This document shows, piece after piece, positions 1 to 10,532 of a DNA stretch of 64,000 nt. The DNA is from Dendrobium chrysotoxum (Eukaryota > Streptophyta > Magnoliopsida > Asparagales > Orchidaceae). A program made the translations under genes and the position numbers. Location of the stretch: the NCBI GenBank assembly GCA_019925795.1, contig CM034315.1, forward strand, positions 31,068,446 to 31,132,445. The letters are read 5' to 3'. Each line of letters starts with the position of its first letter. Position 1 is the first letter of the stretch. A model generated the notes under the pieces. It searched no databases. It was not told the DNA's origin and saw nothing but the letters and a program-made list of their open reading frames with translations.

Positions 1-506
1 TGTAAGATTCTTTCCAACAACACTATCTTTAAGTCATAAATACAATAATGAACACATTGATATAGAATGTAAGAGTAATATTAAGACATCAAACATACAT
101 TAATTTAGACTAAATAATACATGTCTAAATAAGATAAAGTAAGATCTTCTAATCACACCCAATCATAATGAAATCTAAATATTTTTGAGAATTTAATATT
201 ATGCATAGAATTTTTTATTATAATATAAATTCAATTAACATTGTAGAACATTAATCAACTACAGTCGAGTGTTTTAAGATTATAACATTTTCAATCAATA
301 ACACAAAATGATATGCACAGAAACACTTGAATATTTCATTTCTGATCATTTTCAAAACATACACAATAGCAAGCTTTACTTTTTAGCACAACATTATACG
401 ATAAACATGCTAACTTTCTCATAAAACAAATCAATAACAAACACAAATCTAAGAAACAACAAAGAAAACTACAATCACATCCATGCCAAGCCAAACACAA
501 GGAATA
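1..506. other. AT-rich 3' non-coding part of element A
   Basis: No supported gene. This AT-rich stretch lies downstream, on the minus strand, of the envelope-like stop codon, so it should be the 3' untranslated region between that gene and the missing 3' LTR. A loosely similar segment lies between the envelope-like remnant and the polypurine tract in element C (about 19650-19975). I see no polypurine tract here, which fits an LTR that begins left of base 1. Confidence 0.5.
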
Positions 507-1616
507 CTAATAATCAGAGGGACCCTGATCTGGAGGAGGTGGGTGATTGCCAAATAAAGCAAAATAGCTATTTAGAGTAGCAATATTAGTGTTTACAGAA
601 TCAAATTGATCCCTAATCCATACTCTATCTTCCTTGTACTTATCATCTTGCTGCTTCAAATGCGCCTCTGTATGATCAAATCTTTGATCCATTCTTTCAA
701 AATGCTGGACCATATTCTGATAGAAATCTTGAGATGGTCCAGGTGCAGCTGTAGGTGCAGTTGAAGGAGCAGAAGCAGAAGCAGGTTCATCATCAGAGCT
801 GTCAGCAGTTCCTTCTTTCCCAAATAACGCTCTAAAAGAAGCGTCAGTGAAGTAAAGTGGGAGTTCAGAAGGTCCAGAAGAATGGACCAGATTGTATTTC
901 TTCTCAAGGATATAGCAAATAATGTGTCCTAAAGCAATATTCTTCTTTCTTTTTACACTAGCCATACCTATATCGGAGAGATAGTAAATGTAATCTAGTA
1001 TTAACTGTGCTTCATCAATATGTTGGCCAGTCATAATCAGATAGGTTATAGAAGATAGAAGTGGTGTCATATTTATTCAATCTCCCGCCTTAGGAATGAT
1101 AGATGTCCTAAGCACGTGCTGGATTATTCGTGCATTCTGGTTTAAGGAGTTAACCCGGGAAACATGAGTGGGTGTGCTTATACCTCTAAGGACTTTGTTC
1201 ACCTCGGACCAACCATTCTCTGGTCTAATAGAAAAGGTGTGTGCCCGTGTCCCATAAGTTCTTAAGTGAATATATTCCCCTAAAGCCTCCTTAGTTATCA
1301 CAACTTTCTGCTTAAGGACATATAAAGAAATGACAGAGTGATCTTGGTTGAATGTCATGTTAGCCAGGAACACATGAAAAATGTCCTTGTTAAATGCATA
1401 GATCAGAGTCAAAAGAAAAGCAAATTGGGTGGAATCAAACAAAAGCATTACTGCAAAATGAATGTTTTCTTGCAGCAGAATGCGGGAAGGAGTGACCTTA
1501 GAAGCAACATACCTAAGGTATGCTTCCTCATTTTGCTCACTCAGAAAGTTGTCATCCCAGTCCCTCCTAGAAGCAGGACCCCTAGCAACACATGCTCTCT
1601 TTCGACTGCCCGACAT
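507..1616 (-). pseudogene. Envelope-like protein of element A, one in-frame stop
   Basis: About 370 codons read from the ATG at 1614-1616 to the stop near 507, interrupted only by an in-frame TGA at 1077-1079. The frame is the same on both sides, so this is one gene with one nonsense codon. The N-terminus is basic (MSGSRKRACVARG). The middle has the IIPKAGD and DEAQLILDYIYYLSDIG blocks that I associate with the plant 'putative plant transposon protein' / envelope-like family of Sireviruses. The C-terminus is Ala/Ser/Pro-rich, then a probable coiled coil (FERMDQRFDHTEAHLKQQDD). I see no signal peptide or clear transmembrane segment, so an envelope function is not shown. Element C carries a homologous fragment with a sense codon at the TGA site. 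It is far less damaged than gag-pol of the same element. Confidence 0.75.
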
Positions 1617-1629
1617 CTTCTATTCTAAG

Positions 1630-2110
1630 CTCTAAAGGATTTTAGAATGAAAGTGAAATGAAAGAAAATGACCCTCCTTTATATAGAAAAAACCTGAAAT
1701 TGTACAGTATGAACTAACTTCGTATAATACGAAATTGATTTCATTCGGTTTGAATAAAAGTTCTTCCGAGATGAATGAAAGCAGTCAAAATGAAATATTT
1801 TTTTGTAAACTGCTCGTCTCGAGGCATCCTTTCGTATATGCTTCTTGACTTCCTGATCGTACAGATGATGACGTATTCGTCCGGGATGATCAAAAAATTA
1901 AAGGATCATTCAGGCGATGGTTAGAGTCATCCTCATGTGAACTGACACTTGGATCGTACAGACGAATGATGTATTCGTACGTACGATCATCAATAATAAC
2001 TGACACTAATCGTGATTCCTCCCCCATTGTACAGACAAAGTTCATGCAATTGTACAGTACGATGATGTCATCGTATAGTACGAATAGATAAAATAAAATA
2101 AACTTTTGTC
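1630..2110 (-). promoter_or_regulatory. TATA-like promoter region with palindromes upstream of the envelope-like gene
   Basis: On the minus strand a TATATAAA box lies at 1685-1678, about 62 bp before the envelope-like ATG, the right spacing for a short leader. Behind it, at about 1690-2090, are several short palindromes or half-palindromes related to those in the copia LTRs, for example cttcgtataatacgaa, tcgtccgggatgatc and tacagtacgatgatgtcatc. The stretch lies between the end of pol (2293) and the gene and has no supported ORF. That it drives separate transcription is inference. Confidence 0.45.
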
Positions 2111-2292
2111 TCTCCAATCTTACATATTTCCAACACTCAACTACAGAACTATTTAAATAAAAATTTTAATTTTTTATTAAAAAAAAATGACAACACAAAG
2201 GATACCAATAAAATATAAAATACTAGAAAATAAATCACTTGCAATGAACATACCAACAAACACATATAAATACACATTTGTAGAATTCTCAA

Positions 2293-3850
2293 TTAAGCAT
2301 TTAAATCAATCACACCTAGCCTTGTCCTTAACATGCTAAAAGTATCAAAAGCTAAGGGTTTTGTGAAAATATCTGCAAGCTGATCTTTAGTAGCAACATG
2401 ATGTAGTTCAATTTCCCCTTTCGCTACATGATCTCTTATAAAATGATGCCTTATATCAATATGCTTGGTTCTAGAATGTTGAATAGGATTATTTGAAATA
2501 CAAATGGCACTAGTGTTATCACAAAAGATTGGAATGGTGCCAATTTAAAATCCTAAGTTACTCAATTATTATTTCAACCAAAGCACCTGTGCTACACAAC
2601 TCCCTAAGGTAATATATTCTTCTTCAGCTGTAAAAAGTGCTACTGAATTTTATTTTCTATTGGACCAAGATACTAATGAATTTCCAATGAATTGATATAT
2701 CCTAGAAGTACTTTTCCTATCTACCTTATAGCTTGCAAAATTAGAATCTGAGTATCCAATAATATCAAAAGAAGAACTATTCTTAGGATACCAAATCCCT
2801 AAATTTTGAGTTCCCAAAAGATATCTTAAAATCCTTTTCACTGTTGTCAAATGTGATTCTTTTGGATCAGCTTGAAATCTAGCACATAAGCAAACACTAA
2901 ACAAGATGTCAGGTCTGTTAGCAATCAAATAAAGTAAAGATCTAATTATTCCTCTAAACTTCTTTTGATCAACAGATTTTTCCTTAGGTTCCTTATCTAA
3001 TAGTACTGATGAACTCATGGGTGTAGTTACTAGTTTAGCATTATCCATTTTAAAAATTTTAAGGATATCCTTAACATACTTAGATTGATAAAGAAAAGTT
3101 CCTTCCTCATTTTTGCTTTATGCTAAAACAAAAAAATAACTCAAATCACCCATCAAACTCATCTCAAATTCACTACTCATTATCTTTAAAAATTCATCAC
3201 ATAGATTTTTATCAGTTGATCCAAAAATGATGTCATCCGCATATATTTATACAATGAGTATTTCATTTTCAATTCTTTTAGAATAGAGTGGTGTCCACAC
3301 TTCCTTTAACAAATGATCCGTTTAATAAGAAAGTTCTTAACCTCTCATACCATGCTCTAGGTGCCTATTTTAGTCCATATAATGCCTTTTTCAATTTGAA
3401 AACATGATTAGGGAATTTAGAATTTTCAAAATCTGGAGGTTGCTCAATATAAACATCCTCTTCTATCACCCCATTCAGAAAAAGGCACTCTTAACATCCA
3501 TTTGGTACAATTTAAAATCTTTAAAACAGGCAAAGGCTAAGAAAACTCTAATTGCTTCAAGTCTTGCTACAGGGGTAAATGTCTCCTCAAAATCAATACC
3601 TCAATTTGATTATACCCCTTAGCTACCAATCTAGCCTTATTTCTCACAACTCCTGAATCATTCATTTTATTTTTGAACACCCACTTAGTACCAACTACAC
3701 TTTGATCTATTGGCCTTTCAATTAGCTCCCAAACATTATTTCTCTTGAATTGATTTAACTCTTTTTGCATGGACAAAATCCAAAATTCATCCAAAAGTGC
3801 TTGTTCTATATTAGTGGGTTCAATCATTAAAATAAATGCTGAATGATTTA
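2293..3850 (-). pseudogene. Copia pol of element A: reverse transcriptase and RNase H (decayed)
   Basis: RT begins near 3830 (EPTNIEQALLDEFWILSMQKELNQF) and runs through VVGTKWVFKNKMNDSG. The catalytic YADD codons at 3232-3243 are intact, but there is a stop just before them. RNase H follows (GYSDSNFASYKVDRKSTS, then the SNNPIQHSRTKHIDIRHHFIRDHV block) and pol ends LGVIDLNA with TAA at 2293-2295. Several stops and frameshifts break the frame, including a TAG at 3365-3367 inside the otherwise canonical LKQAPR motif; B and F have the same stop. Confidence 0.88.
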
Positions 3851-3860
3851 CCTCTTTCCT

Positions 3861-5122
3861 CTAACCATGCCTAGTCCTAACTCCTTTACTTGGTTCTCCT
3901 AAAATCAATTCTTTAGGATGACTTCTAACAAATTTCCATTCTCTAGGCAATTGGTTTTCTTCTTCCTTTTTAACCCTTTCTTCAGCTTTTTGATCTTCAA
4001 GTTTTTGGGTCACTACCTCAACCTCATCTTCATCCAACTTATACTCTTTACTATCATAAGATTCATCAAAAATAACATGTGTGGTCTCCTCAACTGCCAT
4101 TGTTCTCTTATTAAAAACTCTATAGGATTTCCAACACTTGAATAACCTAGAAAGATTCCTTCATCAGATTTTGGATCAAATTTTCCTAAGAGAGTTTTAT
4201 CATTATTATGAATGAACACTTTACATCCAAAAACATGTAGATGTGAGAGGTTGGGACTCCTACCTTTAAGAAGTTCATAGGATGTCTTATTTAATTTAGA
4301 CCTTATGTATATTCAACATATAGCACGCTGTGCTAACTACTTCAGCCAAAAAATATTTTGGAAGTGAATACTCTGCCAAGATGGCCCTAGCAGTTTCAAC
4401 TAATATCCTGTTCTTCCTTTCTACAACACCATTCTGTTGAGGCATCCTAGAAGCTGAGAAGTTGTGTTCAATCCCATGAGATTTGCAAAAATTATTAAAC
4501 ATATCATTTTCAAATTCTCCCCCATGATCACTTTGGATAGTAACTATTTTAAAACCTAGTTTCCTCTGAATCCAAGTGGCAAAATCTCTAAACTCTTCAA
4601 ATGATTCACTCTTATGATTCAAAAATCTAATCCAGGTGAATCTAGAATAGTCATCCATAATAAAATATCCAAATCTTTTTCCTCCTAGACTTAAGGTACT
4701 AACAGGTCCAAATAAATCATGTGAAGAATTTCTAAGGACTTGCTAGTCCTAATTTCCTTGATTGAATTGAAAGAGGATCTCACTTATTTTCCTAATTGAC
4801 AAGCATCACACAAGTGATCTTTAGTGGAGTCTAATTTGGGTACACCTCTAACTAGTTGCTTCTAAGTGATTTTCCTAAGACTTCTCATACTAGCATGACA
4901 AATCCTTCTATGCCATAACCATGATTCATCAGATACAGTTTTCAAACATAAAGCAGTAGAAGGTTTAATAGAATTCAAATCTAGCATATAAATATTATTA
5001 ACTCTATCACCATTCAAAATAATAGTTCCATTCAGACTAATAACACAACTAGTAGGCAAAAATTTTATATGATAGCCCTTATCACACAATTGACTCATAC
5101 TCATCAGATTATGTTTAAACAT
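3861..5122 (-). pseudogene. Copia integrase of element A (decayed)
   Basis: Read leftward from 5122, the pre-integrase zinc region has MFKHNLMSMSQLCDKG, WLWHRRICHASMRSL and DHLCDACQLGK, which gives the H-H-C-C ligands. The core has MDDYSRFTWIRFL, the second catalytic Asp in QSDHGGEFEN and the Glu in QQNGVVERKNR, so the visible DDE residues look intact. The copia C-terminal part follows (HVFGCKVFIHNNDKTLLGKFDPKSDEGIFLGYSSVG, then the acidic linker up to GVRTRHG). Stops and frame changes, for example near 4660-4860 and 4220-4296, break it into pieces. Confidence 0.85.
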
Positions 5123-5349
5123 TCAACCAAAAACACATTTTCAATCACAAAGTTTCTAGAGTTTCTAATTATACTTGTACCTTCCACTCTCTTGGTAGTA
5201 TTATCTCCAAGTGTAACCTTGCCTCCATTCCTAGCTTCCGACGATATAAATTGATTCATATCTCCAGTCATATACTTTGAACAGCCACTGTCTAGGTACC
5301 AAATACTCTCATGAGGTCTTGTGTGAGAGCATCCCTGCAAAATGATCAA
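5104..5349 (-). pseudogene. Copia aspartic protease of element A
   Basis: The retropepsin block reads SIWYLDSGCSKYMTGDMNQF; the catalytic DSG codons are at 5284-5292 and look intact, unlike copies B and F, where the Gly is Arg. VTLGDNTTKRVEGTSIIRNSRNFVIENVFLVE follows, as expected for Sirevirus-type PR. This piece is open for 81 codons before a frame break near 5104 that separates it from the integrase. In the element it would be translated as part of Gag-Pol and would cleave the polyprotein. Confidence 0.8.
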
Positions 5350-7100
5350 ACATTAGTCTTGGGAACCCAAATAAGTTTGGGTTCTCCTCTTGATAATTTT
5401 AAACCAGATGCATGTGTGATATGCTGTGATTTATGCACCTTAGGTCTCCACACTGAATGTTTTCTATATTTAAGTGTACAAGTGTGGGAAATATATCCTA
5501 AACTACCACAAGAAAAATACTTTATTCCTGGAAAAGGATTCACCAATCTATTCTTCCTAAAAATTTTTTTCTTAGATTTTGAACCAGTGGTCTTGTAGTA
5601 GGATTCATGAAAATCTTCAAGTTTAGGTGGATTTCTATTTACTTTGAGTGCTTTTAACTGAACTTTAAGATAAGCATTAGCACTTTATAGAATCAAATTG
5701 TTAATCTTCAAATCATGCTCTCTAGTATCTGATTCATCCACATAAGTCTTAAAATTATTTTCAAGTTCAGTGTGAGATGATTTTTAAAGATTATGCTGTT
5801 TGTTTAAATCATCAAACTCATCCAACAAAGTCATGTGGTTGCTATTAATTAATGCATGATCTTTACTAAGGATCTCATATTCTTTCAGCATCTCTAAATA
5901 ATCCAAATTTAATTTAGCATACAGTTTTTTCAGTTTCCTATATGCTGTATGTATGCGTTCAGAAACTTCAAATAATTCTTCATAACTTAAGTCACATACC
6001 TCTTCTTGATCTGATTGATCAAGATTGTCAGCCATTAAGTACAAATTTGTGACTTCCTCTTCTGGTGCAGTTTCTAAGGAATTTGAAGCTGATTCTGCCC
6101 AAAATGCTCTTTGAAGTCTCTTTTTACCCCTTCTTTCCTTTGGTTTCTCCTCGGCCTTCTCCTTGCTAGGATTTCCTTTGAGATTGGGGCAATCTGTCTT
6201 TATGTATCCTGGCTTCCTACACTCATAGCAAATAACTTCATTAGAAGCCTTAACATTCTTTTGGAACTTACCTTTGTTCCACTGTTGGCATCTTCTCTGC
6301 TTCCTTTTTAGAAAACTTCTAAATTACCTTGTCATCAAGGCGATATCCTCTTCATCCTCAGGTAGTGATTGATCACTTTCTGAATCATCCACCTTCAAAG
6401 CTATATTCTTCTCCTTTCACTTCTCACCTGCATCAATCTATTTTTGAGTCATAGATTGCTCGTAAGCAATTAGTGATCCAAGAAGATTGTCAATAGAATA
6501 AACATTTAAATCCTTAGATTCTGTTATTGTAGTTATCTTTACATCATATACGATAGGTAAGCAACGAAGTATCTTGTTAACTTTTTCTGTATTAGTTAAC
6601 TCCCTACCTAAAGCATGTAATAAAGTGGCTATATGAGTAAAATGTGTGTACATGTCTGAGATTGATTCATTCGGTTTCATGCGAAATAGTTCATAGTCAT
6701 GCAAGAGAATGTTCAACCTAGTTTGCTTCACTTCATTTGTACCTTCATAAGTAATGCAAAGCCTATCCCAAATTTCTTTTTCTAATTTACAAGTCGAAAC
6801 ACGCATGTAGTCTTCTGATTTTAAAGCACAAAAGAAACTATTCAAACACTTAGCATTTAATTGAGCTAGCTCACATTCTTCTACAGTCCATTCGATAAAA
6901 GGTGTTTGAACTCTAATTCCTTCTATAATTCTAGTAGGTTCAGTATAACCTTCCTATACTAACATTCACATGTGATAATCAAGAGATTGTAGAATTGTAG
7001 ACATGCAAGTTTTCCAAAAATCAAATGGGATATTGTCAAATAATGGTGGTCTAGTGATTGAGTAACCTTCTAAAGTATTTCTATTTTCAAAATTAGCCAT
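5346..7100 (-). pseudogene. Copia gag of element A (decayed)
   Basis: ATG at 7098-7100, 45 bp inside the primer-binding site, gives MANFENRNTLEGYSITRPPLF. The UBN2-type capsid region (MRVSTCKLEKEIWDRLCITYEGT, LNILLHDYELFRMKPNESISDMY) lies at 6845-6438. A first CCHC knuckle (CYECRKPGYIKTDCP, His changed to Tyr) is near 6190-6240. A long, probably coiled-coil spacer (EEVCDLSYEELFEVSERIHTAYRKL) follows, then a second knuckle near 5480-5530 (YFSCGSLGYISHTC) that has lost its first Cys and its His. Early stops (such as HM*MLV, from TGG codons) show decay. An extended C-terminal Gag with a second knuckle is typical of this lineage. Confidence 0.82.
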
Positions 7101-7144
7101 GTTCGAATTTCAAAAAGTATTTTAAATAGTGATTTTTGAAATTA

Positions 7145-7156
7145 GCTCAGATACCA
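7145..7156 (-). other. Primer-binding site of element A
   Basis: On the minus strand TGGTATCTGAGC lies two bases inside the LTR end. It matches, with one change, the plant copia site complementary to the 3' end of initiator Met tRNA (TGGTATCAGAGC). It marks the start of minus-strand DNA synthesis and fixes the element's orientation. Confidence 0.8.
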
Positions 7157-7158
7157 CT

Positions 7159-7505
7159 TGAAAGTACGAATAGGTTGTTAGACCTATTGCTCACATCCCT
7201 AGGCTAACCAAAAGGGGGGGTTAATTGGACCTTTTAAAAATTACTCTTGGAATTTTGGAAAATCTTAACCTAATTGTACAGTACGAACACACTTCATACA
7301 GTACGAACAGAGTTAATATTTTACTTTTTTCAAATCACAGAATTTCAACCACAGAAAAAAAATAAAATGCAGAAAAAAATAGTACAGAAAAGTAAACAAT
7401 AAGAATAGAGAACATCAAAATTTATAGTGGTTCGGTCAAACACGACGTACATCCACTCCTAGAGACTCCTTCTCTAGGTATTGTACTAAACTCAAGTGAT
7501 CGTAT
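7159..7505 (-). repeat. 5' LTR of element A, only its 3' part kept
   Basis: Ends in ...TTTCA at 7159, next to the primer-binding site. It matches the LTR ends of B, C and F through the block TTTTGGTTAGCC and through GGTTCGGTCAAACACGACGTACATCCACTCC (plus-strand view, 7430-7460). Two short palindromes (gtacagtacgaac type) lie at 7270-7310. Similarity to the other LTRs stops near 7505, where Ogre-like LTR sequence begins, so roughly the upstream four fifths of the LTR is absent here. Confidence 0.75.
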
Positions 7506-10446
7506 TAAGGTCTAGGATTTTAATAAAATACTAACTTTTTAGAAAATACTTTAAATCAAAAAGTCAAGTTTTTACCCCTTAATTAATTGATTAAAATAAT
7601 CTAGAAAATTCTAAAATTCAACAAATCATCAAAAATTCCAGAAAACACCAATTTAACTTTAAAACCAGCAACCAATCAACTTTAATTAAATTTTAATTAA
7701 CTTTCAACCTTAATTCAGCTTAAATCATTTAATTATATCGAGTATACTGGGTAACCTAGGCCTACGAGGCTATTAAATTAGCCCCAAGTAAGGTGAAATA
7801 AACTTCACGGCCTCGATGTGCAACAAAGGTGATATCCAACAAATAATGAAAATCAAGTTTAAAATCAAATTTAAACCATTAAGATTTAAACTTCAATTAA
7901 AAATTCACCCTTAAGCCTTTCAACCAACCAGAACTTTAAATAATTTTAACTAATTACCCTACTTAGGACATATCCAAACCACACAGCCTACCTCACACAC
8001 TTTAGATAGTTTTCTAGGACAACCAACTCTAGTTTTAGGTTAGGCCGGTGTTTACTTTTCTGCTACTTGCGTGTGCAGGGTTTTCCGTGGTTTTCATTAC
8101 ATGCTGGTTGCTAGATTTAGGTAATTGATGTTGATATGATTGTTTATTTATTTACTGCACTCTGTGTTGATTTGATTATACGTTAGATCTACCCCTAGGC
8201 TAGGGATGATTTATACTAATTCAATCTTATACAGGTGGCCATGCTCATACAGGGCATTAAATAAAGGGGGCAAAATCATAAATAATAAATTGCATAGGTA
8301 CTCTAGAAAATTACTTAAGTCTCCCTTTTTAATTTAAAGAGCATGGCCAAGTGTGGCTGTGATTTGAGCATTATTTCAAATATTAACTGCTTGAGATTAA
8401 TTATAACTGCTTGGGATATTTATTAACTGTTGATTATTAGGATAACCATGCAGGATCGTGTCTAAATTTTTAATTTTATTCAATGTAATTTGAGATGATA
8501 TTTGAGTTGTAAATATTAAGTGCTTCGAGATGGAGATGCTAAGCATCCAATTTAGAATTCAAAGAGGAAGGATCATCCCTTAGGGGAGAGTTCCTCTCCA
8601 TTTGGAGATCCAAATTAGGATGACTTTTAGAATATCCAAAGAGAAAAGATAATACCCATTTCAAGGGACAATTTCTTTTCATTTGGATATCCGAACCCGA
8701 CGATCCAAGGAGTTCCAAGATGATGAAGAAGTGAAGAATGAGAAGAATCCCAATTCTCAAATCACTTGAGTCTTAGGAGTAGAATTCAGGTTGTAGTCAG
8801 TGGTACCCGACCACTTTATTTTTCCTGCAGACCCTGGATTGTATAATTAAGTGGTACTTGCCACATGGACTTTCAGTTTGAATATTACATTTAATTGATT
8901 TGATTATTTAATTGATTTAATTGTTATGTTGATTGCGATATTAGGATTACATATTTTTTGTAGTTTCTTTTGGTGCTTTTGCATGTAGATTTTGATTTAG
9001 CCTGGAACCCGATCGGAGGCTCGTGAGGGTACGGTCAAAAATATTTCTACTTTAATTAAAATTTAAAATATTTAGGCTCAGATAGAAACTCTAACACTTT
9101 TAAGAAGTAAGCTCGGACTCGCCGGGGTTTTTTCATGCATTAATATTGATTTTTCTCTTCCGTGTTAGGCACCTCCCCGCCTGCGGGTTTTGGCAGACCA
9201 CCTGACCTATTAGGGTGCAGTTCTATCCAAGGAGATGTTATGCAATCTCTAGGATAAAATCTATTTTTTAAGTCTGATTTTAAAACTACTTCATTCTGAT
9301 TTCAAAGCATTCGAGTCAACTAGCATGCATTGTATTAGATACAAATTAAAAATTGAGTCTAAATCTTTAATTGCATTCTTAGCTTAATCATTTCACCCAA
9401 CATATGTTAAGGGGTCAATTAGAAATTTGTTCTAGATGTCGGCCCCGCTTTCCTTAAACTTATCTTAAATAATATTCTTAACTACTCTTTCATTTAAAGA
9501 CCGAATACATGGTTTTAAAGCGCTTAGGTGGTTTAGCTAGCTACCCAATCCAGGCCGGGGTAAGTCTAGGATTGCATTACATTAGCTAGGATCTGGGTTG
9601 CTAGTTTTCAGTACCCATTTTAAACTTAGGATCTGAGGCAGATTTTCAATCCTAAGACCTCAACCTCCGGGAATCTAATTCCCACTTTCTAATAAAATTG
9701 ATCATTTAAACTAAATATCTCTCTCAATCAAATTTAAGTCTAACACTTAGGATAGTTTGAGGTGTTGCTTAAGTGATTCAGAATCACAAAACACCTCCTA
9801 CTGTTCTTCCTTTAACTCCAGAAAAAGTGTTCATTTTTGAACCAATCCCTGTTGAATTTCCAGTCCCTTAACTTTCTTTGATATCAGGCTTTAAAATCTT
9901 TAATAAAATTCGTATCGCTATTTTAATCGAGAGTTTTCGTAGGAAATTTCTAGTTTCCTATGATGTAATTAACTATGAGGGCTTGCGCTCGTAGGAGATT
10001 TAGAAACCTAGACCAGATTTTCAAAACCAATTTTTTAAAACATTCAATTGATTATCTTTGGGAAATTTAAACCTTACGATCATTATCGTCATATTTAAAC
10101 TATCGATAGTGATTGATATCTTCTTTCTCTGGATAGATATATCAATTACAATCGTAACTTTAATTATGAAATTAATGATCTCTTATCTCAATTATTGTAG
10201 TCGAATAATGGATTAAACATTATTTTGATCCTTTGGGATCATATATTGTTTCTCGTTGAGTTTGGCTATGATAATCAGAATAAATACAAAGATTTGTAAT
10301 CAGAACCTATTAGGGAACGATATGATCACCTTTCGAGGTAATATATCATTCATAATAAGTGTTCGATTATAAAATTAAAATTTCAGAAATCTAATATTTC
10401 CCAAAGAAAATTAAACCTTTTCAAAAAAAAAAAATATTTTTTTTCA
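7506..10446 (+). repeat. Ogre-like LTR segment D' (plus orientation), left end truncated
   Basis: This region matches, in inverted orientation, 23012 to about 26420 of element D, and its right part matches 48869-50533. Shared landmarks include the 'gtggtacccgaccactttatttttcctgcagaccctgg' region (8800-8835), the 'ggcacctccccgcctgcgggtttt' region (9167-9190) and the terminal 'aaatatttttttt ca'. It stops at a CA (10445-10446), as the D LTRs do. It contains no supported ORF. It is a solo or truncated gypsy LTR lying between copia elements A and B. Confidence 0.7.
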
Positions 10447-10474
10447 ATCACATCACACCCCTAACGAACTTTTA
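10447..10474 (+). repeat. 5' LTR stump of element B
   Basis: The bases acacccctaacgaactttta match the last 20 or so bases of the 3' LTR (acatccctaataaactttca at about 18374-18393). They sit two bases before the primer-binding site. Everything upstream has been replaced by the Ogre-like LTR ending at 10446. Confidence 0.65.
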
Positions 10475-10476
10475 AG

Positions 10477-10488
10477 TGGTATCAGAGT
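10477..10488 (+). other. Primer-binding site of element B
   Basis: TGGTATCAGAGT, one base from the canonical TGGTATCAGAGC complementary to plant initiator Met tRNA. The gag ATG is 45 bp downstream at 10533. Confidence 0.85.
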
Positions 10489-10532
10489 GGGATTCATAAA
10501 ATCTAGTTTTGAAAAAATTTTGAATTTGATCC

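Larger units (their letters stand above)
1..7505 (-). mobile_element. Copia element A, Sirevirus-like, with envelope-like gene (3' end outside window)
   Basis: Minus-strand Ty1/copia element. Reading the minus strand from high to low coordinates gives: end of the 5' LTR (7505-7159), primer-binding site, gag from 7100, protease, integrase, reverse transcriptase, RNase H ending at 2293, then an envelope-like ORF. The order PR-INT-RT-RH defines copia. RNase H motifs such as SVCLCARFQADPKESHLT and the downstream envelope-like gene are Sirevirus traits. The 3' LTR is not inside the window. Many stops and frameshifts in gag-pol make this copy non-autonomous. It differs from copies B and F mainly by keeping the envelope-like gene. 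Confidence 0.9.

Noticed and set aside
7141..7160. tRNA-like sequence
   Set aside because: Only a short match to the tRNA 3' end is present, as expected for a primer-binding site; no cloverleaf.
8539..8760. 73-codon minus-strand ORF
   Set aside because: It lies in Ogre-like LTR sequence repeated elsewhere in the window (25000-25200) without an open frame; no motif.
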